The notes: generated by a model from the sequence alone, not told the origin. Numbered from the stretch's first letter, positions 7,670-16,303 are shown. The stretch: DNA of 64,000 bases from Nocardioides campestrisoli (GCF_013624435.2 NZ_CP061768.1:372001-436000), one strand, 5' to 3'. Numbers and translations are program-made.

Positions 7670-10600
7670 TCAGAGATCGAAGAGCGAGCCCGATCCGTGG
7701 ATGTCGACGTCGGTCTTCGGCGAGTGCGCCTTGCCGTTGGCCGCCGGCTTCGGGTCGGACTTCGGCTCCTCGGCCTGCTCCTCGGTCTGGGGCTCCTCGG
7801 CCGGAGTCGCCTCGGCCTCGGCCTTGGCCTCGGTGTCGGCGTCGGACGCGGCCTCGGTGGCGGCCTGGCTGAGCGCGGCGCCGTCGGGGGCTACGGACGG
7901 CGCGGTCGTCTCCGACTCGCTCGCCTGCGGCTCCTCGACCTGCTCCTCGGGCTCCTCCACCTGCTCCTCGGGCTGCTCCACCTGCTCGTCCACCTGCTCG
8001 TCCACCGGGGAGGGCGACGACGTGGCGGCGGGAGCAGCCGCGGCCGGCTCCGGGGCGACGATGTCGAAGAGCGAACCGCCCTCCGGGATCGACTGCGCCG
8101 GCGGTGCCGCGGGCGCGGCAGCCTTCGGCTGGGGAGCTGCCTCGGCCGGAGCGGGCTCCGCCTCGGGCTCAGTCTCGGCTTCGGGCTTCGTCTCGGCGGG
8201 CGCGGCCTTCGGCTCTGCCTTGGCCTCGGCCGACTCGGCCTTCGCCTCAGGCTTCGACTCGGTCTTCGGCTCCGCCGGCGCGGCGAGGTCGAAGAGCGAC
8301 CCGCCCGAGCCGAGGTCTGCCGCGGGCTTCGCCTCAGGCTTGGACTCGGCCTTGGGCTCGGCCTTCGCCTCAGGCTTCGACTCGGTCTTCGGCTCCGCCG
8401 GCGCGGCGAGGTCGAAGAGCGACCCGCCCGAGCCGAGGTCTGCCGCGGGCTTCGCCTCAGGCTTGGACTCGGCCTTGGGCTCGGCCTTCGCCTCCGGCTC
8501 GGCCTTCTCCGCCGGAGCTGCCAGGTCGAAGAGCGACCCGCCCGCCTCCTGCTTGGCGGCGGGCTTCTCCGCCGGCTGCTCGGCGGGCGCGGGGGTGTCG
8601 AAGAGCGACCCACCCGTCTCCTGCTTGGCGCCGGGCTTCTCGGCGGGCTTCTCCTCGGGCGTGGGAGTGTCGAAGAGCGAGCCACCCGACTGCTGCTTGG
8701 CGGCAGGCTTCTCGTCCGACGCCGGGGTGTCGAAGAGCGACGACCCGCCGCTGGCCTTGGCCAGCGGGCCCACGTCGGCGGTCTCGGTGACGGTCTCCTC
8801 GGTCTGGGTGACGTCACCGGCCTCGGGCTCGTCCTTGGTCGCGACGTCGCCCGCACCGGTCCCGGCCTTCGCCGAGGCGCCCACGGTCGCGGCCTTCTTC
8901 GAGGAGCCGGGGGCGGCCTTGGTCGCCTGCTCGCCCTTGACCGAGGCCAGCAGCATCTGCGCGACGTCGAGGACCTCGACCTCCTCGCGGGCGTTGCCCT
9001 TGGCCTGCTCGGAGGTCAGGCCGTCGGCCAGCATCACCCGGCAGAAGGGGCAGCCGACCGCGATCTGGTCGGCCCCGGTGGAGACGGCCTCCTGCGTGCG
9101 GTTGACGTTGATCCGCTCGCCGAGGTTCTCCTCCATCCACATCCGGGCGCCACCGGCGCCGCAGCAGAAGGACCGCTCGTTGCTGCGCTCCATCTCGACG
9201 TACTCGGCGCCGGGCAGGATCTGCAGCAGCTCGCGCGGCGGCTCGTAGACCTTGTTGTGGCGACCCAGGTAGCACGGGTCGTGGTAGGTGATCGAGCGCT
9301 TCGCCGCGCCCGCGCCGTCCTTGACCGGAGTCAGCTTGCCCTCGCGCACCAGGCGGTTGAGCAGCTGGGTGTGGTGGACGACCTCGAGCTCGATGCCGAA
9401 GTCCTTGTACTCGTTCTTCAGGGTGTTGAAGCAGTGCGCACAGGTCGAGACGACCTTCTTGACCTTGTACTCCTTGAAGGTCTCCACGTTCTGCTGGGCC
9501 AGGCCCTGGAAGACGAACTCGTTGCCGGCGCGACGGGCCGGGTCGCCGGAGCAGGTCTCGCCGTTGCCCAGCACGCCGAAGCTCACGCCGGCGATGTCGA
9601 GCAGCTCGGCGACCGCGCGGGTGGTCTTCTTGGCGCGGTCCTCGTAGGCGCCGGCGCAGCCGACCCAGAACAGCCAGTCGACCTCGTCGAGCGACTCGAT
9701 GGTCTCGCCGACCACCTGGACGTCGAAGGGCAGGTCCTTGGCCCAGTCCATGCGCGCGTTCGGCGACATGTTCCAGGGGTTGCCCTTGTTCTCCAGGCCC
9801 TTGAAGAGCTGGTTGAGCTCGGCCGGGAAGTTGGCCTCCACCAGCAGCTGGTAGCGCCGCATGTCCATGATGTGGTCGACGTGCTCGATGTCGACCGGGC
9901 ACTGCTGGACGCAGGCGCCGCACGAGGTGCAGGACCACAGGACGTCCTCGTCGATGACGAAGTCGCCGTCGGCGGGGTTGTAGAAGTAGTCCAGGACGTC
10001 GGTGCCGGCGCCGGCGGAGTCACCCTTGGAGCCGCTGCCGACCAGCGCCCGGTCCCGGTGCGACTCGGTGTCGGCGGCCTTGGCGTAGGCGTGGTCGCGC
10101 AGGCCGAGGACCAGCAGCTTGGGGGAGAGCGGCTTCTCGGTGTTCCAGGCGGGGCACTGCGACTGGCAGCGGCCGCACTCGGTGCAGGTGGTGAAGTCGA
10201 GGATGCCCTTCCAGGAGAAGTCCTCGAGCTTGCCGACACCCAGCGCGGAGTCCTCGTCCAGGTCGTCGATGTCGTCGAGGGTGATCACCTTGCCGTCCGA
10301 CGTCAGCGGCTTCATCGCGCCGAGCGCGACGCTGCCGTCGTCCTCGCGCTTGAACCAGATGTTCACCCAGGCGGTGAACCGGTGCCAGGCCACGCCCATG
10401 GTGATGTTGCGGGCGATCACCATCAGCCAGACCATCGCCAGCGCGATCTTGAACATCGCGATGAAGAAGATGATGTTCTCGATCGTCCCCAGGTTCGACG
10501 TCGGGTAGAGGACGTCGCCCATCCACGAGGAGATCGGGTAGTGCGCGCGGCCTGCCTCCTCGTCGAGCTTCCACTCGGCGGCGCGGACGAAGAGGATCGC

Positions 10601-11095
10601 GGAGCCCTCGAAGAGCGCCAGGAACTCCACGAAGTACGCCTGCCACATGGTGGAGCCGAAGAAGCGGCTCTTGCGGCCCTCGGTGCGCGGGTGGTGCTTC
10701 TGGCGGTAGATGATCAGCCAGACGACGCCGATGGTGCTCAGCAGGCCGATCAGCTCGCTGAACCACTCGTACGGGTACCAGTGGCCGACGACCGGCCAGG
10801 CGAAGTCCGGCTTGAAGAGCTGGAAGTACGCCGCGAGCACCGCGGTGGACAGGAACAGGAACGCCGCGAAGACGAACCAGTGCATGATGCCGACCCAGGT
10901 CCACTGGAGCATCCGCGTGTGGAGGAACGTCTCCTTGAGCATGGTGACCGTCCGGCCGGCGGGGTTGCCGGAACGGCCGGGGGCGGATTGACCCAACCGG
11001 ATCACGCCCAGCATCTTCCGTACCGCCGGGACCAGCATCGCGAGGGCCGCGAGGGTCAGGGCGAACGACACGACGATCGCGATGGTCTGCAACAT
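7670..11095 (-). CDS. Membrane heterodisulfide-reductase-like (Fe-S) binding protein with SLFD-repeat tail
   Basis: An 1141-residue membrane redox protein. Residues 1-300 hold about five membrane helices of NarI/HdrE type. Two 4Fe-4S ferredoxin motifs follow: CTECGRCQSQCP near residue 303 and CTSCGACVQQCP near 387. Then come two cysteine-rich CCG-type domains (CSGDPARR, CAHCF, DPCYLGRHN, CCGAGGARMW, CPFCR; about 510-690). This matches the actinobacterial iron-sulfur reductase of the Rv0338c type, which is about 880 residues. The extra length is a C-terminal low-complexity Ala/Glu/Lys/Pro tail (about 735-1141) with eight SLFD motifs. Start MLQTIAIVV is preceded by GGAG; the longer frame to 11176 adds an unlikely leader. 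The electron donor and acceptor are unknown. Confidence 0.9.
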   Translation of the reverse strand: MLQTIAIVVSFALTLAALAMLVPAVRKMLGVIRLGQSAPGRSGNPAGRTVTMLKETFLHTRMLQWTWVGIMHWFVFAAFLFLSTAVLAAYFQLFKPDFAWPVVGHWYPYEWFSELIGLLSTIGVVWLIIYRQKHHPRTEGRKSRFFGSTMWQAYFVEFLALFEGSAILFVRAAEWKLDEEAGRAHYPISSWMGDVLYPTSNLGTIENIIFFIAMFKIALAMVWLMVIARNITMGVAWHRFTAWVNIWFKREDDGSVALGAMKPLTSDGKVITLDDIDDLDEDSALGVGKLEDFSWKGILDFTTCTECGRCQSQCPAWNTEKPLSPKLLVLGLRDHAYAKAADTESHRDRALVGSGSKGDSAGAGTDVLDYFYNPADGDFVIDEDVLWSCTSCGACVQQCPVDIEHVDHIMDMRRYQLLVEANFPAELNQLFKGLENKGNPWNMSPNARMDWAKDLPFDVQVVGETIESLDEVDWLFWVGCAGAYEDRAKKTTRAVAELLDIAGVSFGVLGNGETCSGDPARRAGNEFVFQGLAQQNVETFKEYKVKKVVSTCAHCFNTLKNEYKDFGIELEVVHHTQLLNRLVREGKLTPVKDGAGAAKRSITYHDPCYLGRHNKVYEPPRELLQILPGAEYVEMERSNERSFCCGAGGARMWMEENLGERINVNRTQEAVSTGADQIAVGCPFCRVMLADGLTSEQAKGNAREEVEVLDVAQMLLASVKGEQATKAAPGSSKKAATVGASAKAGTGAGDVATKDEPEAGDVTQTEETVTETADVGPLAKASGGSSLFDTPASDEKPAAKQQSGGSLFDTPTPEEKPAEKPGAKQETGGSLFDTPAPAEQPAEKPAAKQEAGGSLFDLAAPAEKAEPEAKAEPKAESKPEAKPAADLGSGGSLFDLAAPAEPKTESKPEAKAEPKAESKPEAKPAADLGSGGSLFDLAAPAEPKTESKPEAKAESAEAKAEPKAAPAETKPEAETEPEAEPAPAEAAPQPKAAAPAAPPAQSIPEGGSLFDIVAPEPAAAAPAATSSPSPVDEQVDEQVEQPEEQVEEPEEQVEEPQASESETTAPSVAPDGAALSQAATEAASDADTEAKAEAEATPAEEPQTEEQAEEPKSDPKPAANGKAHSPKTDVDIHGSGSLFDL
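7676..8740 (-). repeat. Eight SLFD motif repeats in the tail of the iron-sulfur protein
   Basis: The motif (G)GSLFD, encoded by near-identical TCGCTCTTCGAY codons, occurs at 7676, 8063, 8288, 8411, 8525, 8597, 8669 and 8729 (plus-strand starts). Linkers are Ala/Pro/Lys/Glu-rich. The last copy ends the protein (GSGSLFDL-stop). Spacing is 60, 72, 72, 114, 123, 225 and 387 bp, always in frame. Confidence 0.9.
8234..8479. repeat. Perfect 123-bp tandem duplication (2 copies)
   Basis: Bases 8234-8356 are repeated without mismatch at 8357-8479, and about 14 further bases of a third copy follow. The unit encodes 41 residues containing one SLFD motif. Complete identity, including third codon positions, points to a recent duplication or ongoing gene conversion. 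Confidence 0.92.
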
Positions 11096-11207
11096 GGAAG
11101 GAGAGCTCCTCGTGGCTGTGTGCACGTGCGCCCTGCAGCGGCACGTCAGGGCGGAGCCTATGTCGTGACCTACCACGAGCGTCAGGCACAGTCCTGCTGC
11201 GACAGCC

Positions 11208-11219
11208 TACCGTCCGGTA
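11208..11219. promoter_or_regulatory. Small inverted repeat, possible operator
   Basis: TACCG-TC-CGGTA lies in the divergent region between the iron-sulfur protein gene and the small zinc-ribbon gene. Such 5-bp half sites are common for TetR-type repressors, but no cognate regulator is adjacent. Tentative. Confidence 0.25.
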
Positions 11220-11272
11220 ACTTGAGTGGTCCCCCGAACCGGGGTGCAGTTGCTCACCACATAGGAGGCGCC

Positions 11273-11440
11273 ATGTACTTCGATCACCAGCCGTGCCGGG
11301 TCTGCGGCGCCGAGGTGCGCGTGCGCGAGCACACCCGGACCGTCCGCAACGAGCCGGACAGCACGGTCGACGACCGGGTCTGCACCAACCCGGACTGCCC
11401 CACCCGGCGCTCCGACCGGGAGGACGCCCCGTCCGCGTGA
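11273..11440 (+). CDS. Small zinc-ribbon-like hypothetical protein (55 aa)
   Basis: A 55-residue protein starting MYFDHQPCRVCGAEVRV with two cysteine pairs, CRVC and CTNPDC, 30 residues apart, which suggests a single zinc ribbon. An ideal AGGAGG ribosome site is 4 bases before the ATG. The reading frame is open for kilobases upstream antisense to the iron-sulfur gene, but only this ATG has a ribosome site. It is divergent from that gene. Function unknown. Confidence 0.72.
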   Translation: MYFDHQPCRVCGAEVRVREHTRTVRNEPDSTVDDRVCTNPDCPTRRSDREDAPSA

Positions 11441-11495
11441 GCGCAGGCTGAACGGCTGATGCGGACCGCGGTCGGGACGTGGGAGGCTCTTCCCC

Positions 11496-12038
11496 ATGTC
11501 TGACTACCCGCAGTACCCCTCGTACCCGAACGACCCGAAGCAGCCGTACGGCGGCGGCGCCCCCGCACCGGTGCGGCCCAGCAGCATCGACAACGCGGTG
11601 AAGCTGATGTACGTCGGCGCCGGCCTGTCGCTGCTCTCCCTGGTCCTCGGGCTGGTCACCCTGGGCGGCCTCAAGGACGACATCACCGAGTCGATGCGCG
11701 ACGCCGACCCGAACGTCTCCCAGTCGACCATCGACGTGGCGTACACGACCTCGCTGGCGATGATCTTCGTGATCGGCCTGCTCGGCGTCCTGCTCTGGGT
11801 CTGGATGGCGTGGAAGAACGGCCAGGGCCGGTCGTGGGCCCGCGTGGTCGCCACCGTCCTGGGTGTGCTCAACGTGCTGATCACCCTGCTCTCGCTGGGC
11901 CAGCCCGGCAGCACCGCCGTCTCCACGATCTTCAACCTGCTGACCGTGGCCCTGGCGGTCGTGATCCTGGTGCTGCTGTGGAAGCGGGAGTCGACGCAGT
12001 ACTACGAGGCCGTCACCCGCAGCCGGATGGTCTACTGA
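11496..12038 (+). CDS. Hypothetical four-helix membrane protein
   Basis: The 180-residue protein starts with a Pro/Tyr-rich cytoplasmic stretch (MSDYPQYPSYPNDPKQPYGG) and then has four hydrophobic helices, roughly at residues 40-60, 87-108, 118-140 and 145-163, ending in a charged tail. Such Pro/Tyr-rich N-termini followed by short helical bundles are common in actinobacterial membrane proteins of unknown function. It converges on the LigD-like gene, overlapping it by 7 bp at the 3' ends. Confidence 0.78.
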   Translation: MSDYPQYPSYPNDPKQPYGGGAPAPVRPSSIDNAVKLMYVGAGLSLLSLVLGLVTLGGLKDDITESMRDADPNVSQSTIDVAYTTSLAMIFVIGLLGVLLWVWMAWKNGQGRSWARVVATVLGVLNVLITLLSLGQPGSTAVSTIFNLLTVALAVVILVLLWKRESTQYYEAVTRSRMVY

Positions 12039-13525
12039 AGCTCCGGCAGCTCCTGGGCGGCGCCGATCAGGGCGCGGAACGGGTCGCCGAGCGACTCCAG
12101 CCGGTCCAGCACCGTGCGGACGGTCCAGCGGTCCGGCCGCAGGTCGGGGTCCTCGAGCTCGTCCCACTCGATCGGCACCGAGACCGGTGCGCCCGCGGCG
12201 GGCCGCGGTGAGTAGGGCGCGACCAGGGTCTTGTTGACGGCGTTCTGGGTGTAGTCGAGGCGCGCGAGCCCGCCGCGCGCCTTGACCTCCCACCGCCAGC
12301 TGACCAGCTCCGGCACCACCTGGCCGACCGTGCGCGAGACGCCCTCGACCCAGGCCCGGGTCTGCTCGAAGGTGTAGCCGCCGACCACCGGCACCCAGAT
12401 CTGGATGCCCCGGCGTCCGGTGACCTTCGCCCGCGACACCACCCCGAGATGGTCGAGCGCGGTGCGGTGCAGCCGGGCCAGCACCAGCAGCTCCTCCCAG
12501 GAGGTGCGCTCGCCCGGGTCGAGGTCGAAGAGTGCGTACGACGGCTCGTGCGGCGCCCCGGTCGTCGACGTCCACGGATGCCACTCCAGGGCGCCGAAGT
12601 TGGCGAGCCAGACGAGCGCGGCGGGCTCGTCGGCGACGACGTACGTGCTGGTCTCGCCCTCGTCGGCGTCCGGGTTGTCCCAGGAGCCCAGCCAGTCGGG
12701 CGCGTGGTCGGGCCGCTGCTTGTGCCAGAACCCCTTCGTCCCGGCGCCGCTGGGGTAGCGGTGCAGGTTGACCGGCCGCCCGCGCAGGTAGGGCAGGGAG
12801 ACCGGAGCGATCCGGGCCGCGTAGGCCAGCAGCTCGCGCTTGGTCACCGGCGGGTCGCCGGGGAAGAGCACCTTGTCCAGGTTGGTCACCTTGAGCCGTC
12901 GGCCGAAGACCTCCCAGGTGCCCCCGGAAACCAGGTCAGCGAGCGCGTCGATCGCCTCCTCGGGCAGCGCCTCGGGGACCAGCGACTCCGCAGCCTCGGA
13001 CGCGGGGAGCCCCGAGTGCCAGAGCCGGTCGGGGTCGGCCAGGACCTCGTCGTTGGTGCGGCCGCTGAGCGTCGAGCGGGGATGGTCCTCGGGGTCCCAG
13101 CCGACGACGGCGTGCTCGTCGTGCTTGTGCAGCAGCATCCACTGGGTGGCGTCCTTCCCGCCGCGCCGGACCAGCACGAGCCGGCCGCGCAGCTTCTCGC
13201 CTCGCACCTCGACGTGCAGCTCGCCGGCCTCGACGGTGGCCCCGGGATCGTCGGTGTGCACCGGCTCCCAGGTGCCGGTGTCCCAGACGATCACGTCACC
13301 GCCGCCGTACTCCTTCGACGGGATGACTCCCTCGAAGAACAGGTACTCCAACGGGTGGTCCTCGACGTGCACGGCGAGCCGGCGGGCGTCCGGGTCGAGC
13401 GTCGGACCCTTCGGGACGGCCCAGCTGACCAGCACCCCGCCGATCTCGAAGCGCAGGTCGTAGTGGAGCCGGCTGGCCCGGTGCCGCTGCACCACGAACC
13501 GCGGGGTGTCGCTGCCGCGGCCCAC
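12032..13525 (-). CDS. LigD-like 3'-phosphoesterase / polymerase protein without ligase domain
   Basis: Non-homologous end-joining enzyme of 497 residues. Residues 1-160 are the 3'-phosphoesterase domain (RHRASRLHYDLRFEI, HPLEYLFFEG, GGGDVIVWD). Residues about 205-490 are the archaeo-eukaryotic primase-like polymerase domain (TNLDKVLFP, the metal-binding FDLDPG, GRRGIQIWVPV, ARLDYTQN). The ATP-dependent ligase domain of full LigD is absent. The order phosphoesterase-polymerase differs from the polymerase-first order of mycobacterial LigD. No ku gene is in the window, so a Ku and a ligase must be elsewhere if NHEJ operates. GTG start, 3 bp after the stop of the LamG gene. Confidence 0.9.
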   Translation of the reverse strand: MGRGSDTPRFVVQRHRASRLHYDLRFEIGGVLVSWAVPKGPTLDPDARRLAVHVEDHPLEYLFFEGVIPSKEYGGGDVIVWDTGTWEPVHTDDPGATVEAGELHVEVRGEKLRGRLVLVRRGGKDATQWMLLHKHDEHAVVGWDPEDHPRSTLSGRTNDEVLADPDRLWHSGLPASEAAESLVPEALPEEAIDALADLVSGGTWEVFGRRLKVTNLDKVLFPGDPPVTKRELLAYAARIAPVSLPYLRGRPVNLHRYPSGAGTKGFWHKQRPDHAPDWLGSWDNPDADEGETSTYVVADEPAALVWLANFGALEWHPWTSTTGAPHEPSYALFDLDPGERTSWEELLVLARLHRTALDHLGVVSRAKVTGRRGIQIWVPVVGGYTFEQTRAWVEGVSRTVGQVVPELVSWRWEVKARGGLARLDYTQNAVNKTLVAPYSPRPAAGAPVSVPIEWDELEDPDLRPDRWTVRTVLDRLESLGDPFRALIGAAQELPELQ

Positions 13526-13528
13526 GGG

Positions 13529-14269
13529 TTACCGCAGGATCCGGACGAAGACGTCGTCCATCCGTCCCCGGAACTGGTCGGGGTCGCCGGTGCCGATCTC
13601 CTTGCCGCCGACCCAGACGGGGGCCGCGTTGGCGAGGTGACCGCTCTCGGCCGGGGTCGTGGCCACCACGGCGCCGTCCACCAGCAGGCTGACCTCGGCG
13701 CCGGCGCGCCGGCAGGCCAGCGTGTGCCAGGCGCCGTCCGCGACCGACGCGGGGCCGAGCACGACCACCCGAGCGGCGGAGCCGTGGACCACGCAGCCGG
13801 GCACCCCGGCGTCGACCTGGAGCTTGTACTGCCCGCCGGGCTCGTCGTGCCAGCCCTTCTGGACGACGTTCATCGAGCCCGCCGCCTGCCGGGCGGAGAA
13901 CCGCACGGCCGCCCCGAAGGAGAAGGCGTCCAGCCGCGGGTCCAGCGAGCTGCGGTCGGGCACCTCGATGATCGCCCGGCCGCAGCTCAGGCAGGGGAAG
14001 CGCAGCGCCCGGCCGCTGACGCCCTTGGCCCGCTTCAGCGCCGGTCCGTCGGTGCGCACGGTCCCGGAGCTGCGCCGGGGATCACCGCGGACCTCGTCGC
14101 CGTGGCGCAGGGCGGGGCCGGTGTCGAAGGCGAACGAGAGCCGGGTGCCGTCGGGTCGGGGCGCCGCCGCGGCGACGGAGGAGCCCGCGGTGACCGCGCC
14201 GGTGACCAGCACGGCGGTCGTCAGGAGGGCGCCCACGACAGGCCGGAGGCGGGAGGCACGGGAGCGCAT
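13529..14269 (-). CDS. Secreted LamG/concanavalin-like domain protein
   Basis: A 246-residue exported protein. The N-terminus has a clear Sec signal (MRSRASRLRPVVGALLTTAV, Ala-rich cleavage zone near residue 36). The remainder is a LamG-like jelly-roll: FSFGAAVRFSAR, a central QYKLQVD strand, DGAWHTLACRRAGAEVSLLVDGAVV, and the C-terminal GRMDDVFVRIL. Such domains bind glycans or proteins outside the cell. A second protein of the same design is at about 37.8-38.6 kb. It lies 3 bp upstream of the LigD-like gene on the same strand, which is probably coincidental. Confidence 0.8.
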   Translation of the reverse strand: MRSRASRLRPVVGALLTTAVLVTGAVTAGSSVAAAAPRPDGTRLSFAFDTGPALRHGDEVRGDPRRSSGTVRTDGPALKRAKGVSGRALRFPCLSCGRAIIEVPDRSSLDPRLDAFSFGAAVRFSARQAAGSMNVVQKGWHDEPGGQYKLQVDAGVPGCVVHGSAARVVVLGPASVADGAWHTLACRRAGAEVSLLVDGAVVATTPAESGHLANAAPVWVGGKEIGTGDPDQFRGRMDDVFVRILR

Positions 14270-14443
14270 GGGCACAGTGTGGCCTGCCACGCCCTCCTGC
14301 GGTCTGCGTCCCGTGTCCCGTGGTCTGGACCAGGTGGTGATCCACGTCCCACCTCGCTTACGGTGCTGACGCCGGCGTGACAGTCGGTGCCGAGGTGTCA
14401 CATCCCGGCCTCTCGGCTCGCTCTTCTCGGGAAGGCCCCTGTC

Positions 14444-16237
14444 TTGCGACGCCCAGCTCCGCCACGCTCTGCCCCTCCATCCCTCCGCTCCCGGCTCGGC
14501 GCCACCCTGGCGCTCGGCCTCGTCGGCTCCCTCGCGGCCGTCGTCTCCGCCCCCACCGCCGCGCAGGCCGCGGAGGTGCCGACCGAGCCGTTCGACTCCT
14601 ACGTCGCCCTCGGCGACTCGTTCACCGCGGGTCCGCTGATCCCGCCGACCGCGCTCGCTCCGTGCGCCAGGTCGACCACCAACTACCCGCGGATGCTGGC
14701 CGACCGGCTCGGGCTCGACCTGACCGACGTCTCCTGCTCCTCGGCCCGGACCGAGCACATGGCCAACCCGCAGGCCGGCATCCTCGGCACCGCACGCCCG
14801 CAGTTCGAGGCGCTGCGACCCGACACCGACCTGGTCACCCTGGGCATCGGCGGCAACGACGGCGGCCTGTTCGGCACGCTGATCTCGCGCTGCCCCGAGG
14901 TGGCCCCGACGGACCCCGACGGTGCTCCGTGCCGCGACGAGTTCACCCAGGACGGCGTCGACACGATGGCCGCCAAGATCGCGCAGACCAAGAGCGACGT
15001 GCTCGGCGTGCTCGACGGCATCCGGGCCCGCTCCCCGTACGCCACCGTCGCGGTGGTCGGCTACCTGAGGCTGATGCCGGAGAACGGCTCGTGCACCAAC
15101 GGCGCCGTGCCGATGACCCGGCAGGACATGCTGTGGGCCGACGGCCTGCAGCGCCAGCTCAACACCGCGCTCGCCGAGGCGGCAGCCGAGCGCGGCGCGC
15201 GGTTCGTCGACACCTACGGCCCCTCCCGCGGGCACGACGCCTGCGCCGGCGAGGACGCCTGGGTGCAGGGCAAGTGGATCGACGTGCTGAAGGCGATGGA
15301 GTACCACCCGTTCGCCTCCGGCATGGACGCCACCGCGAGGCTGGTCTACGAGACCCTGTTCGGCACCGACCTGGCGCGCGGCCAGGCCGTGCAGGCCTCC
15401 GGCACCGAGCACCGCTTCGCCCCGTCGTACGCCGTGGACCACGACAGCTCGACCCGCTGGGCGAGCGGGGAGTGGGCGGACGGCGCCTGGATCCAGGTCG
15501 ACCTCGGGCAGCGGCGCTGGGTCGACCGGGTGGCGCTGAACTGGGAGAAGGCCTATCCGCAGGGGTACCGGCTGGAGGTCTCCGACGACGGCGAGGCCTG
15601 GCGGCCGGTCTGGACGACGATCAACAGCGACGGCGGGCACGACACCGCGAGCTTCGAGGCGACCCCGGCCCGCTACGTGCGGCTCACGGCGGAGAAGCGG
15701 GCGACCCGCTACGGGATCTCGCTCTTCGACCTCGAGGTCTACGGCCCGGACCGGCCGGTGGACCCCGCGCCCCCGACCTCCCCGGCGCCCCCGAGCGATC
15801 CTGAGAATCCTGCTTCCGGCACCCTGAGCCCCGGCCTGGAGCCGGCGCGGGTCCAGGCCACGGTGCTGTCCGGCGGTCAGGGCTCGAAGGGACGGGTGGA
15901 CCGGGTCCGGGTGCGGCTGCGCGACGGCAGCACGGCGGTGGTCCGCCTGATGGGGGTGCGCCAGCCGCGTGCCGCCTGCCGCCCGGCTGCGCGCCGGGTG
16001 ATGGCCAAGCAGCTGCGGCCGGGTCGCACGGTGACGCTGGTGCGGGACCGCCGGACGAAGGTCGACAAGCGGGTGCCGGGCCGCTACGTGATGGTCAAGC
16101 GCAAGGACCTGGGCAAGCAGCTCGTACGCCGCGGCCAGCTGCGGGTGGCCAAGGGGACCTTCACCCGGAAGAAGGCGTACAAGAAGGTGCAGAAGGTGGC
16201 CAAGAGCTCCCGACGCGGCCACTGGGGCCGCTGCTGA
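14444..16237 (+). CDS. Secreted SGNH hydrolase with F5/8 C domain and degenerate nuclease-like C-terminus
   Basis: About 597 residues. A Sec signal ends near AQAAEVP. An SGNH/GDSL esterase follows: block I VALGDSFTAG (about 54-63), block III GIGGNDGG (about 134) and block V YHPFASGMD (about 286). Residues about 317-435 form an F5/8 type C (discoidin) carbohydrate-binding domain. After a Pro-rich linker, residues about 467-596 resemble staphylococcal nuclease (VVRLMGVRQPR, RVPGRYVMVK, GKQLVRRGQLRVAK, HWGRC), but the acidic catalytic residues are replaced. I favour the TTG preceded by GGGAAGG; a GTG at 14387 would lengthen the signal. Probably an extracellular lipase/esterase acting on a polymer. 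Confidence 0.85.
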   Translation: MRRPAPPRSAPPSLRSRLGATLALGLVGSLAAVVSAPTAAQAAEVPTEPFDSYVALGDSFTAGPLIPPTALAPCARSTTNYPRMLADRLGLDLTDVSCSSARTEHMANPQAGILGTARPQFEALRPDTDLVTLGIGGNDGGLFGTLISRCPEVAPTDPDGAPCRDEFTQDGVDTMAAKIAQTKSDVLGVLDGIRARSPYATVAVVGYLRLMPENGSCTNGAVPMTRQDMLWADGLQRQLNTALAEAAAERGARFVDTYGPSRGHDACAGEDAWVQGKWIDVLKAMEYHPFASGMDATARLVYETLFGTDLARGQAVQASGTEHRFAPSYAVDHDSSTRWASGEWADGAWIQVDLGQRRWVDRVALNWEKAYPQGYRLEVSDDGEAWRPVWTTINSDGGHDTASFEATPARYVRLTAEKRATRYGISLFDLEVYGPDRPVDPAPPTSPAPPSDPENPASGTLSPGLEPARVQATVLSGGQGSKGRVDRVRVRLRDGSTAVVRLMGVRQPRAACRPAARRVMAKQLRPGRTVTLVRDRRTKVDKRVPGRYVMVKRKDLGKQLVRRGQLRVAKGTFTRKKAYKKVQKVAKSSRRGHWGRC

Positions 16238-16258
16238 GGGGCCGCTGCTGAGACACCG

Positions 16259-16293
16259 ACGTCCCGGCCCTCGGACTGCGAGGGCCGGGACGT
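16259..16293. terminator. Bidirectional terminator hairpin
   Basis: Perfect 15-bp stem ACGTCCCGGCCCTCG / CGAGGGCCGGGACGT with a 5-base loop, placed between two converging genes (the SGNH hydrolase on + and the coiled-coil membrane protein on -). Either strand would form it. Confidence 0.82.
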
Positions 16294-16303
16294 GCGGTAC
16301 GCG

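Noticed and set aside
7583..11440. Plus-strand open frame of 1285 codons opposite the iron-sulfur protein gene
   Set aside because: It is the antisense shadow of a well-recognised protein in high-GC DNA, with Leu/Gly/Arg-rich composition. Only its last 55 codons, with their own ribosome site, are kept.
13529..16222. Minus-strand frame of 897 codons across the SGNH hydrolase
   Set aside because: Only the final 246 codons form a signal peptide and LamG domain; the rest is antisense to the SGNH gene.
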